Source: Azonexus sp. (GTDB lineage: Bacteria; Pseudomonadota; Gammaproteobacteria; Burkholderiales; Rhodocyclaceae). Taken from it: a stretch of 64,000 nt of DNA. A program made the position numbers and the translations under genes. Where the stretch lies: contig JAUYSK010000018.1 in assembly GCA_030696345.1 (NCBI GenBank), positions 1 through 64,000 of the forward strand. The letters are read 5' to 3'. Positions 1-7,887 of the stretch are shown here, piece by piece (positions within the stretch are counted from its first letter, which is position 1; every line of letters begins with the position of its first letter). Under the pieces are notes generated by a model. That model was not told where the DNA came from. It did not search any database and saw nothing but the letters and a program-made list of their open reading frames with translations.

Positions 1-75
1 GTCTCCACCCTGCTGACGCTGGTGGTGATCCCGGTTCTTTATTTCTCTGCATTCCGGAAGGAACATCACTCATGA
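1..75 (+). CDS. C-terminal end of an RND-family efflux transporter (partial)
   Basis: Only the last 24 residues are in the window (VSTLLTLVVIPVLYFSAFRK). The hydrophobic stretch ending LTLVVIPVLYF is typical of the last transmembrane helix of AcrB/CzcA-type resistance-nodulation-division pumps. The stop codon overlaps the start of the next gene (ATGA), so the two are probably co-transcribed. Which RND subfamily (drug or metal) cannot be told from this fragment. Confidence 0.75.
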   Translation, partial: VSTLLTLVVIPVLYFSAFRKEHHS

Positions 76-296
76 CCATCGAACGCATCATCCGCATCAT
101 GGCGGGCTTTTTTGTCCTGCTTTCCCTCGCCCTCGGCTACAACGGCAGCCCCATCTTCGTTTCAGAGTGGTTTCTCGCCTTCACCGCTTTCGTCGGGCTA
201 AACCTGCTGCAGAGTGGCTTCACCGGCTTTTGTCCGCCGGAAAAACTGCTCAGCAAAATGGGCTTCAAGCGCGGCAACGGTTCCTGCGGGGTCTGA
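72..296 (+). CDS. DUF2892 (YgaP-like transmembrane) protein
   Basis: This 74-residue protein has two predicted hydrophobic segments (about 5-25 and 30-52) and the family-typical stretch LLQSGFTGFCPPEKLL, where a Cys follows the second helix. This matches the DUF2892 / YgaP transmembrane domain, small inner-membrane proteins often found beside efflux pumps or rhodanese domains. It overlaps the preceding RND gene by 4 bp (ATGA), so it is likely the last gene of that operon. Molecular function is unknown. Confidence 0.8.
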   Translation: MTIERIIRIMAGFFVLLSLALGYNGSPIFVSEWFLAFTAFVGLNLLQSGFTGFCPPEKLLSKMGFKRGNGSCGV

Positions 297-527
297 GCGA
301 CGCCCGCGTGTGGCGTACCCGGTCCGGCAATCGGGACGAGAAGCCGATAGACAGGCTTGACCGGGTGAATGCCTGCTAAAGATTGGTACGAGACGCTCAG
401 GTTTCGGCGCTATTCGGTAAGTCGGTGCCCATAGCTACCTGATGCCGTTTTCATCAGAAATGACGGGTTACTGAACATCAAGCTGCCTGTCACCTGATCC
501 AGACGTTGGGCAGCAGTTCGGCCATTT

Positions 528-878
528 CTATACGCCTTTTGGATTGGAACCATATTCGTTCTCGCCATCTTGGCTACTGAGGCAAAACATCACCAGATTG
601 ACGATTGGGAACAAAATCCACCAGCCGCTGCGCCCAATGTCATGCATGCGGCGAACGCCAACAGCGATGCTGGGAGTCAGTACGGCGAGGTTATAGATGG
701 AACTCCCAGCTTTGATGAGCGCATCATTCAGGCCAAGTAGGGCGCCTATGAAGGCAATCGCAAAGGCAAGCACAAAAGCGATCAGGCAATTGATCAGGAA
801 AAACATCCAGTATTCCGTGCGGCTGGCCCGTCCCTGAAAGACGGCATATTTGCGCATGACTTCAACGTACCAGTTCAT
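528..878 (-). CDS. DUF805 family membrane protein
   Basis: The 116-residue protein starts MNWYVEVMRKYAVFQGRASRTEYWMFFL and carries the DUF805 hallmarks: an aromatic N-terminus with GRASRTEYW, three to four membrane segments, and GVRRMHDIGRSGWW near residue 75. It ends with a soluble tail (SSQDGENEYGSNPKG) as usual for the family. Function is unknown. It is transcribed divergently from the moxR operon; a perfect palindrome lies in the shared upstream region. Confidence 0.88.
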   Translation of the reverse strand: MNWYVEVMRKYAVFQGRASRTEYWMFFLINCLIAFVLAFAIAFIGALLGLNDALIKAGSSIYNLAVLTPSIAVGVRRMHDIGRSGWWILFPIVNLVMFCLSSQDGENEYGSNPKGV

Positions 879-911
879 CTTATTTACCCCCCTTGATCAT
901 GGGTGTTATCG

Positions 912-932
912 CATGTGCCAAGTTGGCACATG
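912..932. promoter_or_regulatory. 21-bp perfect palindrome, candidate operator
   Basis: CATGTGCCAA-G-TTGGCACATG is a perfect inverted repeat with 10-bp arms about a single central base. It sits between the divergent DUF805 gene (start 878) and moxR (start 1014). There is no T-tract, so it is not a simple terminator. Symmetry and position suggest a dimeric repressor or activator site controlling one or both genes. The binding protein is not identifiable from this window. Confidence 0.5.
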
Positions 933-1013
933 TCGCCGCGTATGACATGATGCATGTTTTTTTATGCGCATGGCAACTGCTGTGTGGGCCGTTGCGCTCA
1001 GTGAGAGGGTTTC

Positions 1014-1937
1014 ATGGAAGCAATTCAATCGCTCATATCGAACGTCGAGAAGGTCATTGTTGGCAAGCGTTCGGTCATCGAGCTTGCAGTCGTCTCGCTG
1101 CTTTGTCGTGGTCATGTCCTGTTGGAAGACGTTCCCGGTACTGGCAAGACAATGTTGGCACGGGCGCTTTCCCGCTCCGTCAATGTCGAGATGAAGCGTT
1201 TGCAATGCACGCCGGACCTGCTTCCGTCCGATATCACCGGTGTACCGATCTACAACCAGAAGACATCGGATTTCGAGTTTCGTCCCGGCCCGGTGTTTAC
1301 GCATATTCTGCTTGCCGATGAGATCAACCGGGCAACCCCGCGCGCCCAGTCGGCGCTGCTCGAGTGCATGGAAGAGTTCCGGGTCACTGTTGATGGAATC
1401 AGCTACGACTTGCCCAAGGTTTTCATGGTGCTGGCCACCCAGAATCCGATCGACATGGCCGGCACGCACCCGCTGCCCGAGGCGCAGCTTGATCGCTTTT
1501 TCGTGCGCCTGCATGTCGGTTATCCGAGCCTGGAAGAGGAAGTGCGCATCCTGGCAGCCCAGGCTCAGGCCCATCCGATCGATTCCCTCGCGCCGGTGAT
1601 TGGCGACGCGGAAGTGCTCGCCGCCCGCGAGGCGGTCAAGGCGGTTTACATCAATGCCGATGTGGCGCGTTACATGGCGCAGATTACTGCTGCAACGCGC
1701 ACTCATGGCGATCTGCGGCTGGGTGTCAGCCCGCGCGGCACGCTGGCGCTGGCTAGAGGTTCGCAGGGCATGGCCTTCCTGCGCGGCAAAGGCTTTGTGA
1801 CGCCGGATATCGTCAAAATGATGGCCGGCGCCATTCTCGAACACCGGCTGATCGTTCGGCCGCAGGCGGCTGCAGCGGGGCGCACGGCCAGAGAAATTCT
1901 CAACCAGATTCTTGGCGAACTTCCGCCGCCGGTCTAG
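1014..1937 (+). CDS. MoxR family AAA+ ATPase
   Basis: A 307-residue AAA+ ATPase with Walker A VPGTGKTM (about residues 40-47), Walker B LLADEINRA (99-107) and the MoxR-typical LATQNPIDMAGTHPLPEAQLDRF segment near 140-160, which includes sensor 1. MoxR proteins act as chaperone-like ATPases that help mature or insert partner proteins, often with von Willebrand or DUF58 partners. The ATG at 1014 is preceded by GAGAGGG. The DUF58 gene begins 3 bp after the stop, the usual MoxR-DUF58 pairing. The substrate is unknown. Confidence 0.93.
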   Translation: MEAIQSLISNVEKVIVGKRSVIELAVVSLLCRGHVLLEDVPGTGKTMLARALSRSVNVEMKRLQCTPDLLPSDITGVPIYNQKTSDFEFRPGPVFTHILLADEINRATPRAQSALLECMEEFRVTVDGISYDLPKVFMVLATQNPIDMAGTHPLPEAQLDRFFVRLHVGYPSLEEEVRILAAQAQAHPIDSLAPVIGDAEVLAAREAVKAVYINADVARYMAQITAATRTHGDLRLGVSPRGTLALARGSQGMAFLRGKGFVTPDIVKMMAGAILEHRLIVRPQAAAAGRTAREILNQILGELPPPV

Positions 1938-1940
1938 GCC

Positions 1941-3227
1941 ATGAATCCAGGCGCTCTTTCAAGCTGGTTTTTGGCGCACCGCAAGGTTTTCATCTTGCTG
2001 GGTCTGACTTTGGTCGCCTATTTTGCGGCGATCAACCGCAATCAGGCATTCCTCTGGGTCATCCCGGCCTTGCTAAGCGCGACATTGATTACTGGTTTCA
2101 CCTGGCCGCGCTGGCTGGTTCAGAAGTTGTCGGTCAGCCGCAGCGGACCAAGTCGCGCTGAAGAAGGTGAGACGATTCAGTTCAGGGTCGTGCTGGAAAA
2201 TCACGGCTGGCTGCCCCGATTCATGGTCGAGGTAGTCGATCATCTGCCATTCGTCGGGCTGGCCGATACATCCATCGGTTCAGGCCAGAAAACACTGGGC
2301 ATGCTGACCTACCTGCCGGCCAGAAAACGCCAGGAATTCGATGTGCCGGTTGTGTGCGAGAAGCGCGGCTATTACCGGCTTGGCCCGGTCGGGCTGGCGT
2401 CCAGCTTCCCGCTTGGCCTGACCGAAGCGAAAGTGTCGCGCAACGAGGGTATCCAGAACCTGACGATTTATCCCGATGTTTTTCCAATCCTGTCGCTGCC
2501 CCTGCATGGCGCGCCCAGTCAGATCCATCGGGGCGGCTATCTACTTCCTGAAGGAGCCGGTGCAGCCGAGTTCTCAGGGCTGCGCGAGTATCGTCGCGGC
2601 GACAATCCGCGTCATGTGCATTGGCCGACCACGGCGCGCCTGAACGAGTTGATGGTGCGCGAGTATGAGCCGCTGGCCTCCGCCTGCCTCTACATCGCGC
2701 TGGATCAGGCAGCCGAATCGAACATCGGCCCGGGCAAGGAATCGGCCTTTGAATACGCCGTCCGCATCGCGGCATCAATGGCACGCTCGGCCTGCACGCA
2801 GAATATCCGTACCCGGATTGCCGGCGAAGGCCGGCGCTCCCTGCGCGGTCTCGGCGGCTCCGGGGATGGCCATTTTCAGGGCATTCTCGACGAACTTGCG
2901 GTTATTGCTTGTGACGGTGCGGTGCCTTACGCACAACTGCTCAACGATATTGGCCCCCAGTGCGCACGCGGGGAGACGGTAGTGGTTTTCCTGTCAGAAC
3001 ACGATTCGCGTCAGTCAGCTACCTTGCAGGCTCTGGCCACGCTCTGTGCCCGACAGGTGCACCTTTTTGCCATCGTTTTCGATCAGCGAAGTTTTGTCCC
3101 GGCTGGTGGCTCGATGTCCGGCCATTACAGCGATCCGCTCAAGACAAGCGGTGCGCTCATGGAACTGGGTGCGTACTGCCTGACTGTTCGCCAAGGTGAT
3201 GATCTGGTCCGGGCGTTCAATTCATGA
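1941..3227 (+). CDS. DUF58 domain-containing protein
   Basis: A 428-residue protein with two N-terminal membrane segments (about residues 17-52), a beta-rich middle and the DUF58 signature GLREYRRGDNPRHVHWPTTARLNELMVREYE near 205-240. DUF58 proteins are MoxR partners, and the C-terminal half resembles a degenerate von Willebrand A fold. It lies between moxR (3 bp upstream) and a TgpA-like gene (4-bp overlap downstream), the classic three-gene arrangement. It probably works with them at the inner membrane; the process is not known. Confidence 0.9.
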   Translation: MNPGALSSWFLAHRKVFILLGLTLVAYFAAINRNQAFLWVIPALLSATLITGFTWPRWLVQKLSVSRSGPSRAEEGETIQFRVVLENHGWLPRFMVEVVDHLPFVGLADTSIGSGQKTLGMLTYLPARKRQEFDVPVVCEKRGYYRLGPVGLASSFPLGLTEAKVSRNEGIQNLTIYPDVFPILSLPLHGAPSQIHRGGYLLPEGAGAAEFSGLREYRRGDNPRHVHWPTTARLNELMVREYEPLASACLYIALDQAAESNIGPGKESAFEYAVRIAASMARSACTQNIRTRIAGEGRRSLRGLGGSGDGHFQGILDELAVIACDGAVPYAQLLNDIGPQCARGETVVVFLSEHDSRQSATLQALATLCARQVHLFAIVFDQRSFVPAGGSMSGHYSDPLKTSGALMELGAYCLTVRQGDDLVRAFNS

Positions 3228-4588
3228 ACGTACCGTTGACTTATTTTCCAGCTTACCTCGGTCTTTTTGCCTCACTGGTCCTGGCCCTGGTTTGCAATAC
3301 CTTTCTGGATATCGAATACGGCAGCTTCGGTTTCGAGGTGGCATTCTGGATGATCGTGTTCGGCTGGACACTGCTCGTCGGCTGGCGCCAGCACGGGGAG
3401 AGCGACGAAAGCGCCAAGCAGAAACAGAAAATCGTGCTGTTGCTTGCCTTTGTCCTGACGCTGCTTATTTTCATCCCAAAATGGGGCTTCCCGCGAGCGG
3501 GCATCTACATGCTGGCAGCGCTGCAGGCGGCGCAAAACTGCGTGACGACGAGCCGTCGCCAGCTGCATCTCGGGCTGCTCGTCTCGGCCGTTATGGTGAT
3601 TTTTGCCGCATCCCATTTTCGTGCCGACTGGACGATGCTCTTTTATCTGATTCCTTACATCGTTGCTGTCGTCTTCACGCTGGTGTCGGAGCAAATCAGT
3701 CGTCGCGCCATGAGTGTCCGCGAATCCAGTCTTGGTCATACGGGGGCTGCCGGGCAGGGCATGGCGATAGCTGCGGCAACCGCCATCATTCTCGGGCTTG
3801 GCGGCCTGTTATATCTGGCTACGCCGCAGGTCACCTGGCCCTACCTTGAGTGGCGCTATGGGCAAAAGACGGATATGGGCTTTGTTGGCGATCCCAAAAA
3901 AAGTGATCAGCCTGCTCAAGGCTCTTCGGCCGGCGGGGATGGTGAGAGCAGTTCAGCCCAAGGCGATGGCTCTGGGCAAGAGGCGTCCGGCGCGCCCGGC
4001 AGCGGCTGGCCGACACCCGGTCAAATGCGGGAAGCAGCCAGGCGTCCCGGCATGCCGGGCTGGCAGTCGTCCAGCATCATGCAAATGGCCGATCTGGACG
4101 AAGCCATCAGTGAAGTGCTGGCGCCCATTGCTCAGGCAATTGAGGACCTCTGGAACAATCTCAAGGCGTGGCTAAAGGAGCATCGAAGCGCTGTGCTGGC
4201 GACACTTTTCTCGTTGATCGCGTTACTGCTCCTGGTGGCGGTTGCACTATTACTCAAGGAAGTGAGGGCAGGAACTTGGCTACGCACGCGCCTCGATTAC
4301 TGGCAACTCGTCAAACTCGGCCGCCATGGCGAAGGCAGCGCTGGCGCAATGCAGTATTACCGGGCGATGGAGCGCCTGTTTGTCGTTTGCAACACCCCGC
4401 GCCCAGCCACGGCCAATACGCGTGAGTTTTTAGGTGAAGCGACGCGCTACCGGGACGAAATTCGCCAGGAAGCAACGGAACTGACCCTTCTGTTTGAGCA
4501 ATCACGATACGGACCCTTTCCGTCCGACAGGCGCCAACTTGAACAAATGCGCGAGCTCTATCGCCGGTTGTTCCAAAGCTTGGGATGA
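3224..4588 (+). CDS. TgpA-like membrane protein lacking the transglutaminase core (DUF3488-like + DUF4129)
   Basis: A 454-residue protein. The first ~205 residues form six to seven membrane helices like the DUF3488 region of TgpA. A Gly/Ser/Gln-rich linker follows (about 225-265), then another helix near 325-345. The C-terminal DUF4129-like domain (RAMERLFVVCNTPRPATANTREFL, about 385-454) is typical of TgpA tails. The periplasmic transglutaminase domain with its Cys-His-Asp triad, expected between the membrane block and DUF4129, is absent; TgpA proteins usually exceed 600 residues. It overlaps the DUF58 gene by 4 bp. Either a natural short variant or a loss of the enzymatic core. Confidence 0.75.
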   Translation: MNVPLTYFPAYLGLFASLVLALVCNTFLDIEYGSFGFEVAFWMIVFGWTLLVGWRQHGESDESAKQKQKIVLLLAFVLTLLIFIPKWGFPRAGIYMLAALQAAQNCVTTSRRQLHLGLLVSAVMVIFAASHFRADWTMLFYLIPYIVAVVFTLVSEQISRRAMSVRESSLGHTGAAGQGMAIAAATAIILGLGGLLYLATPQVTWPYLEWRYGQKTDMGFVGDPKKSDQPAQGSSAGGDGESSSAQGDGSGQEASGAPGSGWPTPGQMREAARRPGMPGWQSSSIMQMADLDEAISEVLAPIAQAIEDLWNNLKAWLKEHRSAVLATLFSLIALLLLVAVALLLKEVRAGTWLRTRLDYWQLVKLGRHGEGSAGAMQYYRAMERLFVVCNTPRPATANTREFLGEATRYRDEIRQEATELTLLFEQSRYGPFPSDRRQLEQMRELYRRLFQSLG

Positions 4589-5042
4589 CGGAGATGGAGC
4601 TGCAACGATTGCACCGGCGCTCGTGACAACTTCGGTTCAGTAGAAACACGAATACTTCAACGGAGCGATTGTTCGAAATTTTGTGTTTTCCAGTCGGATG
4701 GTTCGTCATGTATGGTTGCTCAAATCAATATGGCGTCGAAAGGCAAAACCAAACTAGTGACCGGAGTTATCGGTCGCTAAAGGTCTGCTTACCGATACTT
4801 TAGCTGCCGCTCGAGTTGGCCGATTCTCGCCGGCCACGATGACCGCACCTTGCCGGATGCTGAAGTAGAACTTTTCGGCGTCTACGACCGCAACCGCATT
4901 ACTGCATTGCTGCAGTTGAGTCACTTGGCCGTAAATCCCTGCAGAGGATTGAATTCGAATAGCCGCCCCTGGTCCTCCAGCCAGCAACGCCAGTCAAAGC
5001 GTGCTGGGCTAGAATTCAGGCTTCCATATTGAGGAGCACGGC
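4589..5042. other. 454-bp intergenic region, no supported gene
   Basis: Short ORFs here (for example a 77-codon minus-strand frame) show no recognisable motif, no convincing start signal and no usual codon pattern. No clear terminator with a T-tract follows the TgpA-like stop. The stretch is less regular in base composition than its neighbours and may be decayed sequence. The promoter of the downstream dehydrogenase pair presumably lies in its last 100 bp. Confidence 0.4.
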
Positions 5043-5909
5043 ATGAAGATCGGTTTCATTGGCCTCGGCATCATGGGGCGCCCGATGGCGCTCAATCTCA
5101 TCAAGGGTGGCCACTCGGTAACCGTCTGGGCGCGCCGCACCGAATCGATGCAACCCTTGCTCAAGGCTGGCGCTTTAGCCGCTGCCAGTCCGGCCGATGC
5201 GGCGCGGGGCAGCGAGCTGGTGATTTCGATGGTAGCTGATGCGCCGGATGTCGCCGAGGTCATGCGTGGCGTGGCGGCGGGGGCGGCACCGGGTTTGGTC
5301 GCGGTCGACATGAGTACCATTGCGCCAGCGGCGGCACGGCGGATTGGCGAGGATCTGGCGGCTGCGGGCGTTGATTTTCTCGATGCCCCGGTTTCCGGCG
5401 GCGAAGTCGGGGCGATTGCTGGCACGCTTTCAATCATGGTCGGTGGTTCCGAGGCGGCTTTTGCCAGGGCCAAACCGGCTTTCGAGTGCATGGGCAAGAA
5501 TGTTGTGCATGTTGGTGCCGCCGGTGCCGGGCAGGTTACCAAGGCAGCCAATCAGATTGTCACCGGCATGGGTGTGTTGGCGGTCGCAGAGGCCTACGCT
5601 TTTGCCGCCAAAAACGGGGTTGACCGCAGCAAGGTGCGCGAGGCCTTGATGGGTGGCTTCGCCTACTCGAAAATTCTCGAAAACCATGGCCAGCGCATGC
5701 TTGACCGCAATTTCAAGCCGGGTTTCAAGAGCTGGATGCACGAGAAGGATTTGAACATCGTAATGCAGACGGCGCACGAACTCGGGCTCTGTCTGCCGGG
5801 TTCAGCGGCGACGGCGCAGATGTTCAATGCCATGGTCGGTTCCGGGTTGGGCGAGGAAGATTCCATCGCCGTGCTCAAATTGCTCGAACGGCTGTCGGGG
5901 CAGGAATGA
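5043..5909 (+). CDS. NAD(P)-dependent beta-hydroxyacid dehydrogenase (tartronate semialdehyde reductase / 3-hydroxyisobutyrate dehydrogenase family)
   Basis: A 288-residue enzyme with an N-terminal Rossmann motif GFIGLGIMGRPMA (residues 4-16), the substrate-binding DAPVSGG at 114-120 and the catalytic Lys167 in GAGQVTKAANQ. This is the family of GarR/GlxR (tartronate semialdehyde to D-glycerate) and MmsB; GLGIMGRPM and length fit the GarR side, but substrate cannot be fixed by eye. The ATG follows GAGGAGCACGGC. The next gene is a paralogue overlapping by 4 bp. A copy of the dispersed 13-mer repeat lies in-frame near its end. Confidence 0.88.
   Translation: MKIGFIGLGIMGRPMALNLIKGGHSVTVWARRTESMQPLLKAGALAAASPADAARGSELVISMVADAPDVAEVMRGVAAGAAPGLVAVDMSTIAPAAARRIGEDLAAAGVDFLDAPVSGGEVGAIAGTLSIMVGGSEAAFARAKPAFECMGKNVVHVGAAGAGQVTKAANQIVTGMGVLAVAEAYAFAAKNGVDRSKVREALMGGFAYSKILENHGQRMLDRNFKPGFKSWMHEKDLNIVMQTAHELGLCLPGSAATAQMFNAMVGSGLGEEDSIAVLKLLERLSGQE
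5619..5631 (+). repeat. Dispersed 13-mer GTTGACCGCAGCA, exact copy 1
   Basis: Inside the first dehydrogenase gene, read as V-D-R-S-K. One of six identical copies in the window. Confidence 0.7.
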
Positions 5910-6760
5910 AGGTTGGGTTCATCGGGCTGGGCGTCATGGGGCGCCCGATGGCTGGGCACATTCAGCGCGCCGGCCATGAACTGTTCGTCTGGGCTCGTCG
6001 TCCGGCCAGCGCCGATGGCCTGGCGGCGACGTTTTGTGCCACGCCGGCTGAGTTGGGTCGGCAGTGCGAGGTGGTGTTTACGGTCATTACCTCAAGCGAT
6101 GACGTCAAGCACGTGGCGCTTGGCGAGAATGGCTTGATCGAAGGCATGGCGCCGGGTTCGGTGCTGGTCGATTGCTCGACCATTGCCCCGGAGGCTGCCC
6201 GAAACATTGCGGCCAGGCTTGGTGAAAAAGGCATTGCCATGCTCGACGCCCCGGTTTCCGGCGGGGCGCAGGGCGCTATCGACGCCACGCTGGCGATCAT
6301 GGCCGGTGGCGAGGCGGCCGTGCTCGAGCGAGTCCGGCCGCTGCTCGATTGCCTGGGCAAGCGTGTCGTCCATGTCGGCCCGAATGGTGCCGGGCAGGTC
6401 GCCAAAGCCTGTAACCAGATGATCATGGTCGCGGCGATTCAGGCGGTTGCCGAGGCGATGCGCCTGGCTGCCGCTTCCGGGGTCGATTGTGCCAGGGTGA
6501 AACAGGCGCTGGCTGGTGGTTCAGCGGCTTCCCGCGTGCTTGATGTGATGGGCGAGCGCATGGTCAGGCGCGATTTTTCGGCCGGCATCGAAGCCCGGCT
6601 GCATCACAAGGATTATGGTCTGGTGCTGGAGGCTGCCCGAAAATGCGGCGTTGCCATGCCCCTGACTGCCGTCGTCGCCCAGCAACTGAATGCCTTGATG
6701 GCGCAGGGCTGGGGGCGGGATGATACGGCGTCGTTGTTGCGCGTGCTTGAGGGTCAATGA
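5906..6760 (+). CDS. NAD(P)-dependent beta-hydroxyacid dehydrogenase, tandem paralogue
   Basis: A 284-residue paralogue of the gene just upstream. It has GFIGLGVMGRPMA at residues 4-16, DAPVSGG at 114-120 and catalytic Lys167 in GAGQVAKACNQ, all at identical positions. It overlaps the upstream gene by 4 bp and the YcgR gene by 4 bp, so the three form one operon. The pair has diverged in most surface residues, suggesting an old duplication with distinct substrates. Candidates are 2-hydroxy-3-oxopropionate or 3-hydroxyisobutyrate. Confidence 0.88.
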   Translation: MKVGFIGLGVMGRPMAGHIQRAGHELFVWARRPASADGLAATFCATPAELGRQCEVVFTVITSSDDVKHVALGENGLIEGMAPGSVLVDCSTIAPEAARNIAARLGEKGIAMLDAPVSGGAQGAIDATLAIMAGGEAAVLERVRPLLDCLGKRVVHVGPNGAGQVAKACNQMIMVAAIQAVAEAMRLAAASGVDCARVKQALAGGSAASRVLDVMGERMVRRDFSAGIEARLHHKDYGLVLEAARKCGVAMPLTAVVAQQLNALMAQGWGRDDTASLLRVLEGQ

Positions 6761-7494
6761 CTCAGATCGCGCAACTCTCCGAAGCGGAGATCGAGGAACA
6801 TTTCCACATTGTCGGCACGCGGCCGGTCGCCTTCATGCTGGCGGGGTTTGCACGCGAGGGGCATCAGTTTTCGGTGCAGTTTGGCGGCGAACAATTCATT
6901 ACGACGCTGCTTGCCGCCATGCCGGAGAAAGGCCAGCTGATCCTCGATTGCAGTGGCAGCCCGGAGATCAACTCCCGCTTTCAGGCCAGCCAGCGGAATG
7001 TCTTCATTGGTCGTCCACACGGCATCCACGTGCAATTCACCACCGGCCCGGCCACCGAGATGCTCTACGGTGGCGCCCAGGCGTTCTCGGTGGCGTTGCC
7101 GAAGTATCTGGTGCGGCTGCAACGGCGCGAATTCTTCCGGATCGAGACACCACGTGCCAAGCCCTTGCAGTTTTTCGGCAGGCTGCCGGATGGGGATTTG
7201 TTGAACCTGCCGGCACACGACATTTCGGTGGATGGCATCGGGCTGGCCGGGGCAAGTTTGACCGAAGGCATCTCGAACGGGCTGGTCCTGCCGAATTGTC
7301 ATTTCTCGCTGCCGGAAGACGAGACTGACTTTTTCTTCAGCGCCACGGTTTGTCATCTCACCGAGCAGCCAAGTCGCTCTGCCCTGCGCCAGTGGCGGAT
7401 TGGGCTGCGCTTCAATGACCTGCCGAGCGCTGCCCAAAATCGCCTCCAGCGCTATATCGATAGGATCGAACGTGAACGCCACGAACTTACCTGA
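6757..7494 (+). CDS. YcgR-type flagellar brake / c-di-GMP receptor (PilZ domain)
   Basis: A 245-residue protein with an N-terminal YcgR domain (about 10-115) and a C-terminal PilZ domain. The PilZ c-di-GMP motifs are visible: LQRREFFRIETP (RxxxR-type, near 125) and HDISVDGIGLAG (D-x-S-x-x-G, near 155). YcgR proteins bind the flagellar motor when c-di-GMP is high and slow swimming. It overlaps the dehydrogenase gene by 4 bp, an unexpected operon partner. No flagellar genes are in this window. Confidence 0.9.
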   Translation: MTQIAQLSEAEIEEHFHIVGTRPVAFMLAGFAREGHQFSVQFGGEQFITTLLAAMPEKGQLILDCSGSPEINSRFQASQRNVFIGRPHGIHVQFTTGPATEMLYGGAQAFSVALPKYLVRLQRREFFRIETPRAKPLQFFGRLPDGDLLNLPAHDISVDGIGLAGASLTEGISNGLVLPNCHFSLPEDETDFFFSATVCHLTEQPSRSALRQWRIGLRFNDLPSAAQNRLQRYIDRIERERHELT

Positions 7495-7509
7495 AGGCGG
7501 GAAAATGAA

Positions 7510-7863
7510 ATGACCCGGAACAGCCAGAAAATCCGTTTTCTCCGGCGGCATATTCCCGAGTTTGAGTGCGTGCCGGGTTGCCACGATTGTTGCGGCCCGA
7601 TTACCGCTTCGAGCGAAGAGATGGCCCGTTTGCCCGAGAAAAGCGAGGCGGAGCGATCAGCGGCGCTGGTCGCCCTGAATTGCCCAAACCTGGGCGAAAA
7701 CGGCTGCCAGGCCTATGCCGAGCGGCCACTGATTTGCCGACTGTTCGGCACCAGTCCGAAGCTGGTTTGCCCGAACGGGAAACGTCCTGAAGTGATGATT
7801 GATCCCCGGATCGAGCAGCAGATTTATCGCTATTTTGCTGAAAACCGGCATGTGCTGCTTTGA
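7510..7863 (+). CDS. YkgJ family cysteine cluster protein
   Basis: A 117-residue protein with the metal-binding cysteine pattern of the YkgJ/CxxCxxCC family: FECVPGCHDCCGP (Cys20, 24, 27, 28), then NCPNLGENGCQAYAERPLICRLFG and a late Cys in LVCPNG. Family members are thought to bind zinc or an Fe-S cluster; the role is uncharacterised. The start ATG lies 15 bp after the YcgR stop with GGCGGGAAAATG upstream, so it probably belongs to the same transcript. Confidence 0.85.
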   Translation: MTRNSQKIRFLRRHIPEFECVPGCHDCCGPITASSEEMARLPEKSEAERSAALVALNCPNLGENGCQAYAERPLICRLFGTSPKLVCPNGKRPEVMIDPRIEQQIYRYFAENRHVLL

Positions 7864-7887
7864 TCGGCACTACGACTTCGGCTGAAG

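Noticed and set aside
925-945. Possible sigma-54 promoter at TTGGCAC in the palindrome
   Set aside because: No TTGC-type -12 element at the required spacing; the symmetry explains the match better.
906-1844. 312-codon minus-strand ORF over moxR
   Set aside because: Antisense shadow of the MoxR ATPase, which has clear Walker motifs on the plus strand.
4754-4987. 77-codon minus-strand ORF in the intergenic region
   Set aside because: No motif, poor codon pattern and no ribosome binding site; not supported as a gene.
4945-4990. tRNA-like segment (TTCGAAT near CCTCCA)
   Set aside because: No matching acceptor, D or anticodon stems could be built around it.
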